64,000 bases of DNA. Origin: Oxyruncus cristatus (lineage: Eukaryota; Chordata; Aves; Passeriformes; Cotingidae). The notes under the pieces are model-generated. The model ran no database searches. It was given only the letters and a program-made list of their open reading frames with translations, and was not told the DNA's origin. Below are positions 36,363 to 49,662 of this stretch, one piece after another. The stretch spans positions 1,201,033-1,265,032 of the forward strand of contig VXAY01002056.1 in NCBI GenBank assembly GCA_013399855.1. Reading direction: 5' to 3'. Position numbers and translations under genes: made by a program. The first letter of the stretch is position 1; every line of letters begins with the position of its first letter.

Positions 36363-37959
36363 AAATTATGTTCTGTTTCCTGTAAGCAACAGATCTCACA
36401 AGACGATATGGATTTTGCTCTGGTGGTGTTTTCAGTGGTACAATTTAATGCAAGGCACACAGACATAAGCACTGAAATGGGCCTAGTCTACAGTGCTCCT
36501 GGCCACTTCTGGCCTGCTGAGGTTTCTGAAAAATTAGAATCAAATGCAGCTGAGCTGAACAAATTTTTAAAGGAAAGTCAGATGTGGATTTCATTCTTTT
36601 TTTCTTCCATCCAAAATAAATGTAGGAGCCCTAAAGGTTCTGAAATATGTAGACCTCAAGCTTGAAATTTTATACTCGTAAAGAATAGTGCAGAACAAGC
36701 AGCAGTAAAACTCACCAGATAAATTGTCTCAACTCTGACCAGGGAGACCACCCTTTTGGTGAAAAAGCTAACTTGTGTTCCTTACTCATTTAATCCCCTG
36801 ATTTTCCGCTGAAAGGGTCGACAGGAGACTCATTCTCACAAGCAACTGGACTGAAGCCACACATTCATTTCATATGTGACATGAACAGGTTTCTGATACT
36901 AACGATTTTCAGACTCTATGAACTGGAGTTGGATCTGACCCTGTGACCCAGAGGTTAAAGGCTCCAAATTCAATTACTGAATCCCAGAAATACCAAGTCA
37001 CTTTTGCTTAACCATTACACCAGCACTGATGAAATCTGTAGTGAGCCATTGTATTCAGCCAGGTAGACCAGCAGCACGAAGACAAGTTGCTAGGATATGT
37101 CCCTTTCAGACAGCATGTTTCATTCCTTCTCCTTTTCCAGACACAGTATTCATCTTCAGAAAGGAAGTTTTGAGTCGTGGAGAAGGATCCTGTGAACATA
37201 AAATCTACAGTCCCATCCTTGGCACAGTGCATATGTCAGGTGTTTGAAAATACTGGATGATTCCCAAGAAAAAGAGTGACTACTGCACATCGTTTATTCA
37301 TGGCCTATCTACGACTGACATTTGATATTCAGGATTCAGGCTTAGCAGCTGGTTGATGCCACCTCTTGCCAGTCATCTTTTTGCTGGAACTGCTGTTCTG
37401 TCACCAGTGTGTGACACACATGCACACAGGAGGACAGTGGCTGACAAAATGTAACTGCACAGGGCAAGAGCACGAACAGTTCTGCTTCTGAGTCATCCCT
37501 GCTGCCTTTCTTCCTCATCCACGTGGCTGTTCATGTGGCAGTGTGATGGCAAAGGCTCAATTTGTGGGCAAGAAAGACCTTAGTTGTAGGCAAGTTCTGT
37601 GACACTGAGCTAAGAGAGGTTTTGCTGGAAGTAGACTTGACTTGCAATTTGGGAATAGCACAGAGGGTTAAATAGGGAAAATCAGGTGAAACAAGGCAAG
37701 ACAGGAAAAAGCATAAGCTGAACAATAGCAGAAGCAGTGAACTGAAAAATTACTTTGATCTGTTTGATGGAGATGTCAGAAGGAACTAGGGTTCAGCCAT
37801 ACTTTGTACATAGTTAGGGCTTTTTTTTAAGGATCTGCAACACACTTGTTATGTTGTTATCATTTTTTGATGTTTTTGGAGGGAAACTACAGTCCCATTA
37901 AATTTACTAATAAATGTTGACTGTTTTGGCTGGGAGGTAATGTTGTGCAAATTCAGACT
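36363..37959. other. Noncoding stretch, possible second SINE remnant
   Basis: No gene is seen. On the minus strand 37034-36928 reads CAGTGCTGGTGTAATGGTTA followed by a CTGGGATTCAGTAATTG segment. This resembles the tRNA-like head of a MIR-type SINE but is too diverged to call firmly. Confidence 0.3.
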
Positions 37960-38325
37960 GGAGAGCCTAGTACTGGATGCAACACTCCAGATGAGGCCTC
38001 ACCAGTGCCAAACAGAGGCAAAGGATCACCTCCCTTGGCCTCCTGTCTGTGTTTTCCCAAATGCAGTCAGGACACGCTGTAATTTGCCGAGGGTGCTCTC
38101 TGCCCCATCGCCCAGATCATTAATGAAGGTGTCAGACAATATTGATCTCTGGGAGTCTTGCTTCCAGCTGAACTTTCTTCAGCTGATCCATGAGCATCTG
38201 GGCCTGGTCAGTCAGTTTTCACTTGAACTCACAGCATACTGGGATTGGAGAGGAATTGGACAAGGGACTATTGGCTCATGTTATCTCAGAGTTGAAGGTA
38301 TTCAGAATGCAAAAGCCTTTTCCTT
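37960..38325 (-). mobile_element. CR1 LINE fragment, part upstream of the 3' end
   Basis: The + strand matches the reverse complement of the CR1 part that lies upstream of the 3' end. It has CTGGATGCAACACTCCAGAT and GAGGCCTCACCAGTGCCAAA, then GGATCACCTCCCTTGGCCTC. Further on comes CCCAGATCATTAATGAAGGT, followed by GTCAGACAATATTGATCTC, CCAGCTGAACTTTCTTCAGC and CAGTCAGTTTTCACTTGAACTC. All occur in the order expected for an antisense copy. The match fades near 38325 (AAAAGCC). It lacks the element's 3' end, and the usual AGGATGCGGTTGGCC part is shortened. The 137-codon frame across it is not a gene. Confidence 0.8.
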
Positions 38326-39219
38326 TTTTTTTCAGGGAGGATTCTTTCTTTAACAAGATGACCTCCCAGGTAAACTATAAAACCAACAAATACTAAATTT
38401 TGGAGCTCCTCTGACAAATGTCTAATAAATGTCATTCGATGGTTGTTGAGCTCATTCCCTTTGAGAGATACAATGTAAATATCAATAATTATAATTTTAT
38501 ACTGCTATAAATAATAGTGTTCATTTTTATTTTATAAAATAATTTTAGTCTCTGTGCACACAAGAATAGATTTATGTGTGTTTACAATGTTATTGACCAT
38601 TATTCTGAATGAATTAAGATAAAGGTCTTTTCCTTTTTGGATGAAAATCCTTTGGCTAGTTCCTTATCTGAAAAAATCTCATGAGAACTGCTACTAGTGA
38701 ATATGCTGTATGAAAAGAAAGAAGGGCAAAGCAATGTTAGGTAAGGAGATACAGCACAAAGAGAAGAAGGGTAGATGTGATAAAAAGCCAATATTTAAAA
38801 AAGCTTTCTAGGAAAGGAGTGTGATTTTTCTCCCTCTGAAGAAAGGCAGAAGCAGCAAGCTCAGGATGTCTCATGTACAGTCCTTCTTGGAAACAAGCTC
38901 GTTCACTGAATGAGCTCTGCTGCAATGGAAATGTTTATTCCTACTGCCAGTGGACAGCCTCATTTGGCAGGTGAACACTACCAATGGCTAAATACTGCTT
39001 TATTTTCTCCAGTCCGTCAAAAGTGAGAATGACGTGGACTGCAGGTAACTGGACTGTCAGAGGAGGGAAGCTGTGGATGTAATGTTAAATGGACCTCTTC
39101 CAAACTTACATCTTATTTAGCTAAGTGCAAGGCTCAAATATTTTACTGTGTACAGGTCTTTGGAGTTGATGCTGTTCGTCACTGGCATTGCTTCACTTCA
39201 TGTGCTCCACAGATCGAGA
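38326..39219. other. Noncoding spacer between two CR1 fragments
   Basis: AT-rich sequence with no gene. A minor exon-like pair (acceptor at 38335, donor at 38370) encloses only 34 bases and is not called. Confidence 0.5.
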
Positions 39220-39360
39220 CACAGAATCATCAAATTGTTTAGGTTGGAAAATACCTGTGAAGTCACTGAGTCCAACTGTTAACCCAGCACTGCCAATCCC
39301 CACCCCCCGCAACTAAATCATGTCCCCAGGTGCCACATCTACACGTCTTTTAAATACTTC
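39220..39360 (-). mobile_element. CR1 LINE, 3' end, short
   Basis: This is the reverse complement of a CR1 3' end: ACACAGAATCATCAAATTGT, TTAGGTTGGAAAATACCTGT, GAGTCCAACTGTTAACCCAG, then ACTAAATCATGTCCCCAGGT and CATCTACACGTCTTTTAAAT. The TTAACCCAGCACTGCC and ACACGTCTTTTAAATAC blocks mark a different CR1 subfamily from the copy at 20805. It is truncated at about 39360. Confidence 0.9.
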
Positions 39361-41039
39361 ATATTTCTGGAAGCTGGACATGGGCTCTCACAGCAGCAAA
39401 ACTGCAGCAAGTGTATGCAGCACTTGTCAGAATGGAGTGCTTGCTGTGTGATGGGGAACACTATTGTAAGCAAATCAAATATATCTGAAATGAACTATCA
39501 CACTTGAGGAATTTCCTTTTTGGCTGTTTGGAGTGAATATTACACAGAGAATAACCTATTTTTACTTCATGAGTTGTGTTTTTAAAAATACAGTGCGGTT
39601 TTTTGAAAGGCTCTATTGTAAACAAACCAGAAAATAAAGCTTCATCTTCAATTAATTATTTTGTAGGCAAAAGTGGGACTAGATGCCCATTTGCAGAAGA
39701 GAAAGGCATAAGTTTCATATATGGTGTATGTGTATATATTTTATACTGGGATTGATTTCAAACAAAACAATGGGAAAAAAATAAAAATATTTGTTTTAAA
39801 GACCTAAATGAGGGTGGAGGCTAGAATGAGAGGTGAACATACCTGGTCCTGGATTCTTGTTTTGGGAGTTTAATGTCAGATACAGCCTAGAGACTCCTGG
39901 GGATTATAAAAAAAATTGGATTTTTGTTATAAAGGATTTTACAGCATTTCTGAAGTATGAAATGTTCTCAACCATTGCTGCAAGCTCAGGCAAGCTTAAC
40001 ATCAGCTCCTCAGCATGATTGGCTGTTTCATTATGCAATAGAAAAGCAGTGGAATTTGCTTAAGATTTAAAAAGAAAGCTTCATATGCAAGGGGCAATTT
40101 ACTAGGATTTAAATGTCTCTAAAGGAAAGATTTGAACGTGTATAGGAAAATATAGGCACATTTTCTCTATTACAACTTCTAACTCTTCACGTTATACATT
40201 GTAAATCTCAAGAGGAATATGAGCAGGATTTCATTCCAGAGAGGAAGTGTACACTGTGTGTTAGCATTTTAGGTTTTGCCCATGAGAAAGAGGGAAAAGA
40301 ACCGTATTGCCTTCAAAAGGAATTGTGCTGGATTAATGACTTCAGTGTTCTTTCAAATACTGGTGCAAACAGCGAAAATAGAAAATTATATTTATTTGTT
40401 AGATGCATCCTCTCAAAAGTGTAATATAGGAAAAAAACCACCAGTGCTGCCAGTGGTCGAATTTTCATCACCAGGTGCCAGCTCTTGTGCCTGTCTCCAG
40501 TGCAATTTGCGTGTTGTGGGGCAGTCCCAGTACCGAAGGCAAGTCAGGGCGTCACTGCTGTGCTTTGGGATGAAAGCATACTGGTGAATGAACAATTAAC
40601 AAATCCTCTTTCATGCCCAGAACTTCAAATAAGTAACAGGCTTACACATAAAATCCACACCCCCTTTGGTGTGAAATACCACCCACTGGATAGGTTAGCA
40701 GTCCCAAACACAGGCATCTGAGAGTTAAGGACAGGAAAGACTGTTCTGTTTGATTAGATGCACACAGAGAAAGGGATGACCTGAGGTGGAAACCAGGATG
40801 ACTTAAATGTCTGCAGATAGGGGGTCTTTCTGCAGGTGCTTGGTGATGCCAGATCCCTGAGTAGGGCAGGTGTCATCTGCAGGTATAGCTTTTAGAGACG
40901 TTGAATCCCTGTGAAATAAAGGTAGGGAAGTTGTGAGATTAAGATTTGGAAATCAAGATTGAGATTGTCTGTTTGGTAATGTATAAAAAAATATTTTAGG
41001 GGAGAAAAAGAAGGTTTTTTTGTATGAAATTGCACAGGA
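39361..41039. other. Noncoding stretch, no gene seen
   Basis: Overlapping frames at 40276-40721 have no recognisable domain. No repeat family is identified. Confidence 0.5.
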
Positions 41040-41340
41040 TGATAGAAAAGGCTACGTAATTAGCATAGAAGGCTCAGTGAGAAATAAATCCATACTTTTT
41101 TTTCTCCTTCTCCGCCCTCTCCTCTTCTATACACCTGGCTGATTAAAAAGGTTTCTTTTACTCTGCATGAACTGTGGGGTTTAAGGTTGTTAATTAAAAC
41201 CAGTGTTTTGATGTTATTGCACAGGCTACTTAATCAATTAGCTGTGTTTGCAAAGCGCTTTTAAGGACTAATTACGACCAAATAATAAGTGGATTTCTTT
41301 TATTAACCTTCAGAAATGGAGAATGCCAAGAGGAGAGGAG
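41040..41340. promoter_or_regulatory. Candidate homeodomain-site cluster (conserved noncoding element?)
   Basis: Four TAATTA-type cores lie within about 230 bases: TACGTAATTAGC (41053-41064), TTAATTAA (41190-41197), CTTAATCAATTAGC (41229-41242) and ACTAATTACGAC (about 41267-41278). GCAAAGCGCTTTTAAGG lies between the last two. Such clustering with retained CpGs is typical of deeply conserved developmental enhancers. No frame or repeat explains it. Confidence 0.33.
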
Positions 41341-44300
41341 CCTTGTGTCAGGGCTCAGCAGGCAGTTTCTGATCCTCTCTTGCTCTGATTCAAGAGCACC
41401 AGCTCAGAATCCTGACGCTGCAGCAGGGTTTGTGTGAAGCAGGGCAGTTGCACGCAGAGCAGCTGCTGGGCTTTGCATTTGGAGGTGTGCTTTAATTTGT
41501 CTGTGTGGACTTGATTTGGGGAAGGTTGGATGGGGCAGCCTATTCGTATTCTTGGGACCACGTGGTTCAGGTATTTGAGGCTGTGGTCAGTCATGTGTCT
41601 GATCTGCTGCAGGATCAGTGCTGCACCAGGAGGCAGTGGAGGGAAGCTCACACGCTGATGCTGTTGCTCAAATGGACAAACAGCAGGAGGATTCCTAAGA
41701 GCCTTCCAGTACACCATTCCCTCCTCCTTCTACTCAACACTGCTGTTCACTACCCATAGTGGTGGCAGACCATGGGAAGCAGATTTGACAGGCTCCAGTT
41801 ATGCTCCATTTTCCTTTCTGGGAAAGGACAATAAAGTTTCACAGTGCCTTAAATGCAAAGTGGTGGACACTGGAGAAGAAGGTATTCTCCGTTCAGGAAC
41901 TAATATCAATCCTGCTGATGTCCAACAGGATTTCTGGGCAGTCAGGCTGTTGAACCACTGAAAGAGGTGTTAGAAGCAGATGTATATTAAGAGGAGTGGT
42001 GAAAATAATGGAGAAATGGCATGGCATTTTCTGGTTAAGACAGAGAAGAAATCCAGGAGAGGTTATAGTTCTGGGTGAATAATTATTTCACTTACTCATA
42101 TTAAACTCATAGAGTTTCTTTCTTGAAACCAAAGAAGTAGAAAGTTCCTAGGGATGCACATGCTGGGTGTCTTTGCAATGTAAAACATGCAGCTGCAGAT
42201 CATTTCAGATCTCCAAAGAGAAGGATGCTGTTATTTTCAGTAGTTCTACATTGTGGAGAGCATGTACCAAAGGAGATAGGTTCATAAACACTTCCCTGAA
42301 TAGAAATTAAATCATTAAATTAAGGCCTAAAGATTCAATCCTATCTTTGGTTGATGCAACAGCAAAAAGCTGAATATTTCTTATAGTCCTAAATAGTTGT
42401 GTTCTCTTCAGTGGGACTCCCTGAGAATTGCAGGACTGGACTCCAAGCATGTTAGAGGTCCAGAATGAAGAGATTATAATTGTTGGTACCCCATCATTCT
42501 GGTGTCATCCATAATGGCATGTAGGAAAGTAGGAGGCTTTAGAGAAAATCTAGAAATAGAAAAATAATTAAAATTAAGAATTAGAAATCCCCCTTCCTTC
42601 AGTATTATTTGTGTAATTTAAAAAATTATGAAATTGAGGATGATGCATTCACAGTTCTGCTAAAATGTTACTTACATATATAAACCTGTATCTACAGCTC
42701 AGGTTTTCAGTCCTAATGTGCAAATTTATTTTTTTTTTTTTGCTTTTTTGAGAGTTAGTAGGAAGTTTAATATGTCTTAGATGTGTCTACTGTGATTGTT
42801 AGCCTATTATCACTCGTAAGTGGTATCATTTATGATATAAAGGCACAAAAGCATAAAAGAATATGAATAAAACAATATACCTTCTGGTGGAAGTTAAGGC
42901 CATTTGCTTACATGTTGGTACAATAGGGGTACCAGAGGACTAGTTACTAGTGCAAAGACTTGTGCAGGCAGGTCGTGGACGAGTTGCTGTGAACTATTAC
43001 ATCCCTTTTCACCATTCCAGCAGCACCGAAGAGCAAGTGACTTTGGAGAAACACCTGGGGTTATCATTTGAATGCTTTTTTTTTTTCCCCCTTAGACTTT
43101 TATAGTCTTCAGCACAGTAAATACACAGTTATTTCCAGATATCCAACTGGCATGCTATGGTTTTAAGCAGAAGTAATTTTGAGTAACTCTGCCCCTACTC
43201 TAACTTACCCTGTGGTCTAATTGTAGCAAATCGTAATGAGATATGTAAACTGGACAATTTACCTCTGAAAAATTTTTATTTCAGTAATTCTACTGTTTCA
43301 TCTGTGGAAGTGCTACTTAGTCCAAGTCTACAGCCTCCTGTTCTTCTATTCATTAACAGTAGGCCTGGGGGTGTTGCCTTCTACATGGACGTGAATGAAC
43401 TCAATTTCTATTAATGGATATTGTGTGTGCTAGGCAGTAACCACTTAGCAAAAATTGTTAGCTTGAAAAGCTGGTGTTTCTGCCTGGATAATCATACACC
43501 CACTTCTTGTTTCATCAAATTGTCCTCTTAAAAAACTACAGACTCCCAGTTTAAAGAAATCCATGCATGACAGATTCCAGCCTAAAACACCCTTTTACAC
43601 GCAGGTTACAGAGCCTTAGAGGGATATTCCCATTGACTACAGCACTGTGAATTGTGCTCGTCTTGGATTTAAGTGCTGCTATTCGTAAAAGTCTTGGCAT
43701 TAGTTGCAGCCTTCCATTAAGACAGATGTAAAGCCAAATTAGATGAATGGATCAGAGAGGAGGTAAAGAGGGAATCAGTCCCACAGACTTGTGGAAGGCT
43801 GGCTATGAGGAAAAGCACAAAAAATCTTTGCACTGAAACTCCGCTGATTTGATCCCACCTATATGAACTTTGAGAGTCCATAAAAACAGGTTTGATATTT
43901 GATTTCATTATGAATCCATTTGCTTTGTCATGGTACCCTGCAATAGCTTTGCTGAGTAGAATTTTAAAATCTTCATTCAGTGTCTTGGATTGGACTCCTG
44001 TATTATTCAAGATTTTATACTGGCCCTTGGAAAATGAACATTTAGAACTCTCTTTTTTAATTTGGAAGGAATATAGGGTTTATACATTATCAAGTGCTGG
44101 TCATCTTTTTTCCTCTCTTTTTTTTTTTTATCCCTGTGGTGACAAAATGGTGACTTCTGACAGATATATTTACACATCAGGTTTTCTTTACACTTTCTAA
44201 CTATGAAAATGAAGCCATAAACTTAGAGAAGAAAAGGGATCTTCCCCTGAATCCTGTTGACTAGAGTTCAAAAATGTTTTAAAGCCATGAATCCTTTTAA

Positions 44301-45539
44301 TGAACAAAAACAAACAAAAAATGGGAAATGTTGACTTCAACATTATGTTTGTAACAGACACTGTTGTGGAAGATGTCTCAATTTAGCATCATCCAATGGA
44401 AAAACATTTGTCAGGTTCTGCAACCTATTTCATGCCTTTGACCCTCCTCAGAAATGTTCTATAATGTCTAACATTTGAATTCTCTCCCATTTGTTTGAAC
44501 AAGTGCCCTTCCTTGGAATTCATTCAGTTATCTTTTTAATATGGCAACAGTGAAGAGAAAAAACTTTTTAAAATGTCAGGGGATAATGTGATAGGAACAG
44601 TACCTAAAACTATTCTTTTACATAATGATTTCAAAAGCAGTGTCAACTTGACCAACAATTAAATAAAGAGCAGATGAGGTGAATAAATCAAATACTTTGA
44701 ACACTCAGTATTGCCCCCCTCTGCAGTCCCTATGGTCAGCATCCACCCTTCACCCTTTGAATTCAAATGCAATAGTAGGGAAGCCCAATGGCCAAAGCCT
44801 CATCCTGAGACGAAATGAATAAAAAGAGAGTAGTTGGTAACAATTCTTATATCTAATCACTCGGCATTTTATTCAGGAAAGGCAGGGAAGAAAGTCTAGA
44901 CACAAACAGACACATTGGAATGATGTGTGTTTCTGCAAGACACCAAACTTAGTACTTCACTTGTACAGTACAGCATTTAAAGTTACATTTGTGCTCAGGG
45001 AAAATTGTGATTCGTGGTTAATGACCAGTGGTTACTATTAGACAGCACAGAATAACCAGGGCTTTCTCCTAATACAAAGATCTCTAGGTAAACCCCTTGA
45101 TCTTTGGTTGAAAAAAAAAAATCGTTTTTTTTATTCTAATGCAGTACTTTTGAGGATAGTGCATAGTTGATTGTTTCTGTCTGCAAATAGAAAGATATTT
45201 ATTATTATTTAGTATTGCAGTTCCCTGGTTTTGGGTTTCTTTTTGATTCACAAAGTAGCTTGGTAAGAAATATGAAACTTGGGATTCTGATTTCCTTCTC
45301 ATAGAAAGGCATCTTTTGGGAAGAGATGAATTAATTACTTCATTGAACTCACTGGAAAGAATATGGTTTCTGATAAGCTTGTCTTTAGTGAAAACGGATT
45401 CCCAGTTACACTAGGTAGGAAAACTGGCACTGTCCTGCCATTTACAGCCCAGATTATTTCACTTTATCTGTTTCTTGTTCCTTCTATGGTTTTGTTAAAA
45501 ATGTGGAGTTGCAAACTGCAGTTATTTTTGTTCCAACCT
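41341..45539. other. Noncoding stretch, no gene seen
   Basis: A 120-codon minus frame (41717-41355) and an 84-codon plus frame lie opposite each other in locally GC-richer DNA. Neither resembles a known protein. T12-type runs occur near 42729 and 43077. Near 42320-42450, paired motifs (GGCCTAAAGATTCAATCCT and TTCAGTGGGACTCCC, then GAATTGCAGGACTGG) recall old sauropsid interspersed repeats, at low confidence. Confidence 0.45.
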
Positions 45540-45740
45540 AACTAGCAGCATTAATAGCAGAGCCTCATTTACATGATCACTTGGTTACTGGCAATCTGTG
45601 CTTTGGAAAACTTGGACTCTGAACAGCACTAATTAACAGCAAAATGGAGCCGGAAATTAATTGGCATCAAACTAGGTGGAGATTAAATTGTCTTGCAGTC
45701 TAGTTCCTGACTCACAAATCTGTATGCACAGCAAATATTT
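45540..45740. promoter_or_regulatory. Candidate conserved noncoding element
   Basis: CTCATTTACATGATCAC (about 45565), CACTAATTAACAGC (about 45628) and GGAAATTAATTGGCATC (about 45652) lie within 110 bases in a block that has no repeat or frame. The call is by motif density only. Confidence 0.25.
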
Positions 45741-48700
45741 CCCTCGTACCTAGATTAGAATAAGATTTCTACCTGCAGTGTGGATTTTTCCTATTTTTAT
45801 TTTTTAATGAACTTTTTGATATTTAATAACCTTTAAACATTGCCATTAATGTTTTATATATGCGATTAAACAGTATATTACAGTCATAACAAGAAAACTG
45901 GATGGAAACTATTTGCTCTCTTTTATTTCTTGAAGTTCTGTTTGGTGTTTGTTTGGTTCCTGAATGTATGTTCGCATCAAGTTCAAGGCAAGGAAAGAAG
46001 CTGGAAGTACTGTGGTACCATACTGGTTTGGGTACAAGTCAGATCTCTGAGATGGAGTTCAAACTAAAAAACTGTGAGGAATAACTGTTGATTATTTATC
46101 TAAAGGCAGTGAAGATTAATCTTTATTGTTTACTGAGACCAAAGATTTATCATGGTAGTGATATTAATTGGTTTGAACTATTTTCTTGGGACGCCTAAGA
46201 TCTTATTTTATCACAAAGTAACATTTCAGAGTCCTAAAAATTTGTGATCTATCTATTTGAAGTATAAGTTCCATAGACTTGGTTTGTAGCATTTAGACTG
46301 TGCTGTGGTCTGACATCAGGCACTGGATGAACCCTGGCAGTTGAAAGACCAAGGGTCTGAGCTTCGGGTGTTACTTTCAGCCAGTAATCATCAGATCTAA
46401 ATTGTTTTGTGTTTGCTGGCTTTGGCATTTTCCAGATTTGTCTGGATCCAGCCATGTTGGTTGCTTACTGTCACATGTAAGGTAGCCCTGTTCTCTCCAC
46501 TGCAGAACTGTGTATCTCGGAGTCTGCATAATTTGATGCAAAAGCAGTTTAGTAAAATTCTGGAAGTGCAGCATTTATTTTCTTCTTCACATCAAAACCC
46601 AGTACTTTTGAGTTCCTCTGTGCAAGTACAATTCAAAAATTAGTAGGAAATGGAACTATTGGGAAATTAGTTATAAATACGGCTAAATTAGTTATTAGTT
46701 ATAAATATAGGCTAATACAATCTTGGTTTAAAATTTATATTATTTCCAGTGATTAAGCAGAGTTTTAGCATTGCCTGGAGTGCTTCACTCATGGAGAATG
46801 ACTGAGGAAGTAATTACATTACATTACCTCTTTGGCAGTGCCTGCAAAAGCTAGATTAACATTACATTTACATCGCAGAAATTGTTAACATTTTAGAAGG
46901 AAAAAAAAGCTATAGATTATGGGGGGAAAATATTACAAGGCAACACAGATGTTTATATAACTTTGTTTGCGTTGTGTGGGGTTTTTTTAATATAGTCATT
47001 TATGTATCAATTTACAAGAAATACTAATGAATTATCTCAACATATCAGTGTATGAATATATTTCATCAGAGCCATTAGCTATAACACAATCCTGCCTGTT
47101 GTAAGCAAGGAGCTGCTAGTCTGGAGATTATTTTAAAAACTTTTCTCGTTTTTTTTATTCCATCCCATTTTCATTCGAAAGCACACATCTCTTGAAGAGG
47201 AGTCTGCTTTTGGGCAGCAGAAGGGGGAAAGGGAATCAAGGTTATTGGAAACTACAAGAAGCAATCCGTGAAAATTCTGTAACTCTGTCTTCCTCTGCTC
47301 AGCTGAGCACTGTGAGGTTCTCGCTTTTTTATCAGGGACAGAGCTAGTACTGATGCTGGCAAGATCCAGCAGTCATCAGCATTTATTTGAATATAGAGAT
47401 TATTTAGGGTCTGAGGGCAGAGGGAAGTTGGTATTGCCATTCCAGGTTGGTTTGGTGCAGACACACTCTTGCCAAAGAAACAAATATTGCTTTATCCATT
47501 TAAACATAACCAAGCAGTTTTGGATGTTAGTCTTACTTTTACGTCAGAAATATCCAACTTTATCTATATATGGGTAAAATGGATATTTAAAAGAAAGAAA
47601 AAAACCTTCTGGGATGTTGAGTCATCCAGATTTGATGTGACTGATGAAATCACTCCTTCCCTCAGCACAAGAACTCTGCTCTCTTGCTGCATAAATGTTG
47701 GATGCAGCCAGGCACCGTAATGCAACAATGGGCTGTTAAATAAGGCACTTCTGGAAAGGTCATTTTTTCCCAAATCACTGTGCTTTCACTGTGGAGAAAA
47801 ATAATTATAATAAATACAGTGGCCATAAATTTGTTTTTATAACCCCTTGTCTTCAATCTAGAATAAATTAGTCATCATCATAACAGGCTACAATGTTAAG
47901 ATTTATGATCTAACTTCATCCCCAGTGTTATTTCAGTGTTACACCAGCGGTGACTTTGATCTGAGTGTCTATCCCATGAGTTATAGAAGGTGGGGAGCCC
48001 CCCTCTCCCTTCCCATTATTGATGGCACTGTATTGCCTCCACCTAGAGAAAATCTGTCTTTTTACTGTGGTTGCTCTTATTCTTTCAGCCTTCTTTTCAC
48101 TGAACTTAACCACTATGCCATGTCATTTTGTCTTTAAGGTGAAGGCCCTGTGATAAAAAAATTGATATCCCTCAGCTTTCTCTACGAAGTAGTTTAGAAG
48201 TAGAAGTTTGAGGTGCACTGCTGGACCACACATAGCTGAATTCTTCCTACTTGTCACCTGAAAGCACATCAGTAGACTCAGTCCTTCAGTGCTTGTTTGA
48301 GAGAAATCTTTGTCCCCTTTCGTCATATCAAAAAAAGCTTTTCACAGATTTTCAAGAGCAGAGGGCAGAAGAAAGGTGACCTCCTGCCTGAAAGCCAACT
48401 GCTTTGGACCAGTCAGGATTGCAGGTGTTTTTCTCTGTTTAGCTCTTTCTGTTACTCAGCACCTTGCCCGAATCTTTCTACACACGTGCTCAGGAAAGTT
48501 GTGAGTGGTTCAGATCGTGTCATGCAAGGATGAGCTGGTTTTTTATTCAAAATGAATTGTCCCTGGCTGTATAATCTGCTGTTCTTAGTGGAGAAGAGGA
48601 CTTTTACATTTCCACTGATTTAAGTGCATCTGGTTAGAAAATGGTATTTCCTATGAACATTTTAAAGGACTGTTTTTTTTCTCTTTTTTTCTATGTTAAG

Positions 48701-49583
48701 AAGAGAAAAAATAAGTTTTTAACCATGTTTTTGGGTTTGATTCTAAATTGCAAAACTTCTTACAAAACAGAAGTGTTGTGAAGGTTTCCTTGTCCACAAA
48801 GAGATTTGAATAGAAACATTCTAATACTCTGCATCTAAAGTATCTGCTTTAGCCTGAGTTGGTTTAGAGCTGAAGAGCAAAAGAGATAAGGCAAAATTGC
48901 ATTTCTACTGTTGCTATCAATTACATAATGCTAGCTGTCAATTCTGAACAATGTAAAAAAACTTAACGCAGTCTAACAGCTCTAAAAAAGAGAAATTTGG
49001 TAGTTTAGAATCCTAGGTGAAACTCTGCTCTGTAACAATGGTATAACCACTTTAAAGTCATTACAGTGAACTGCAGGAAAATTATTCCCTTTTAAATTTC
49101 CCAATCCAGGTATTACAGTAAATGAGGATGTTACAGAACCATCTTAAATACTTCTTTTTTGCTAATATCCAGATTTTTTAAAGACATCTGTCTCTTCAGC
49201 AAAGAACCAGTAGTACTAAACACACTTTTAATAATTAATTTATGCTTATATGAAATAAAAAAAATTCTAGATTTAGAAGATTCTTTAACTTTGTGGACAT
49301 ACTAAGATAATTTGTTTATTTCTTCCTTTGAAAACATATGAAGGAGGAGCATTTTGGTTTCATAATCTATTTAGACCATCCTGCTCTATATGCCTGAATT
49401 ATCTCTAGCTGTGCATTTTGCTTAAGATTTTCACTCCTTTCATAATTTTGGGGGATTTTTGCCACAGCCATTTAATATGTCAAACCAAATGTCGTGAGTG
49501 AGTCTTTTGCTTGCTACCTGGGGTGTGAGACATACTGGCACAAGTTGCAGAAATGAACTTTAAAGTTCAGATTGTTTATTAGC
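45741..49583. other. Noncoding stretch with a small local duplication
   Basis: No gene is seen. At 46666-46686 and 46694-46715 the sequence ATTAGTTATAAATA(C/T)...GGCTAA occurs twice, 28 bases apart, a recent-looking local duplication. The remainder is unremarkable. Confidence 0.5.
46666..46715. repeat. Two-copy local tandem duplication (~28-bp step)
   Basis: Copy 1 is 46666-46686 and copy 2 is 46694-46715. They differ by one substitution and one inserted base. Replication slippage is the likely origin. Confidence 0.65.
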
Positions 49584-49607
49584 TTTTTTTTTTTTTTTTT
49601 TTTTTTT
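49584..49607. repeat. T24 homopolymer running into assembly gap
   Basis: Twenty-four T directly abut the gap, so the true length is unknown and the gap was probably caused by this run. Confidence 0.9.
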
Positions 49608-49662
49608 NNNNNNNNNNNNNNNNNNNNNNNNNNNNNNNNNNNNNNNNNNNNNNNNNNNNNNN
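49608..49662. other. Assembly gap, 55 N
   Basis: Unsequenced bases. The size is an assembler estimate. Nothing can be said about the content. Confidence 0.99.

Noticed and set aside
36152..36665. Frames of 64-150 codons rich in Ser/Leu/Phe or Arg/Glu
   Set aside because: They are translations of the pyrimidine tract; the composition follows from the repeat.
36928..37034. Possible second MIR-like SINE, minus strand
   Set aside because: Only the GGTGTAATGGTTA head and a GGGATTCA segment match; not enough for a confident call.
38336..38369. 34-nt mini-exon with TTTTTTTTTCAG acceptor and CAG|GTAAAC donor
   Set aside because: Too short, with no protein meaning. It lies just beyond the decayed end of a CR1 copy, and T-rich AG sites are common here.
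42320..42450. Paired GGCCTAAAGATTCAATCC / GAATTGCAGGACTGG motifs like an old sauropsid repeat
   Set aside because: Motif memory only, without a defined element boundary or family.
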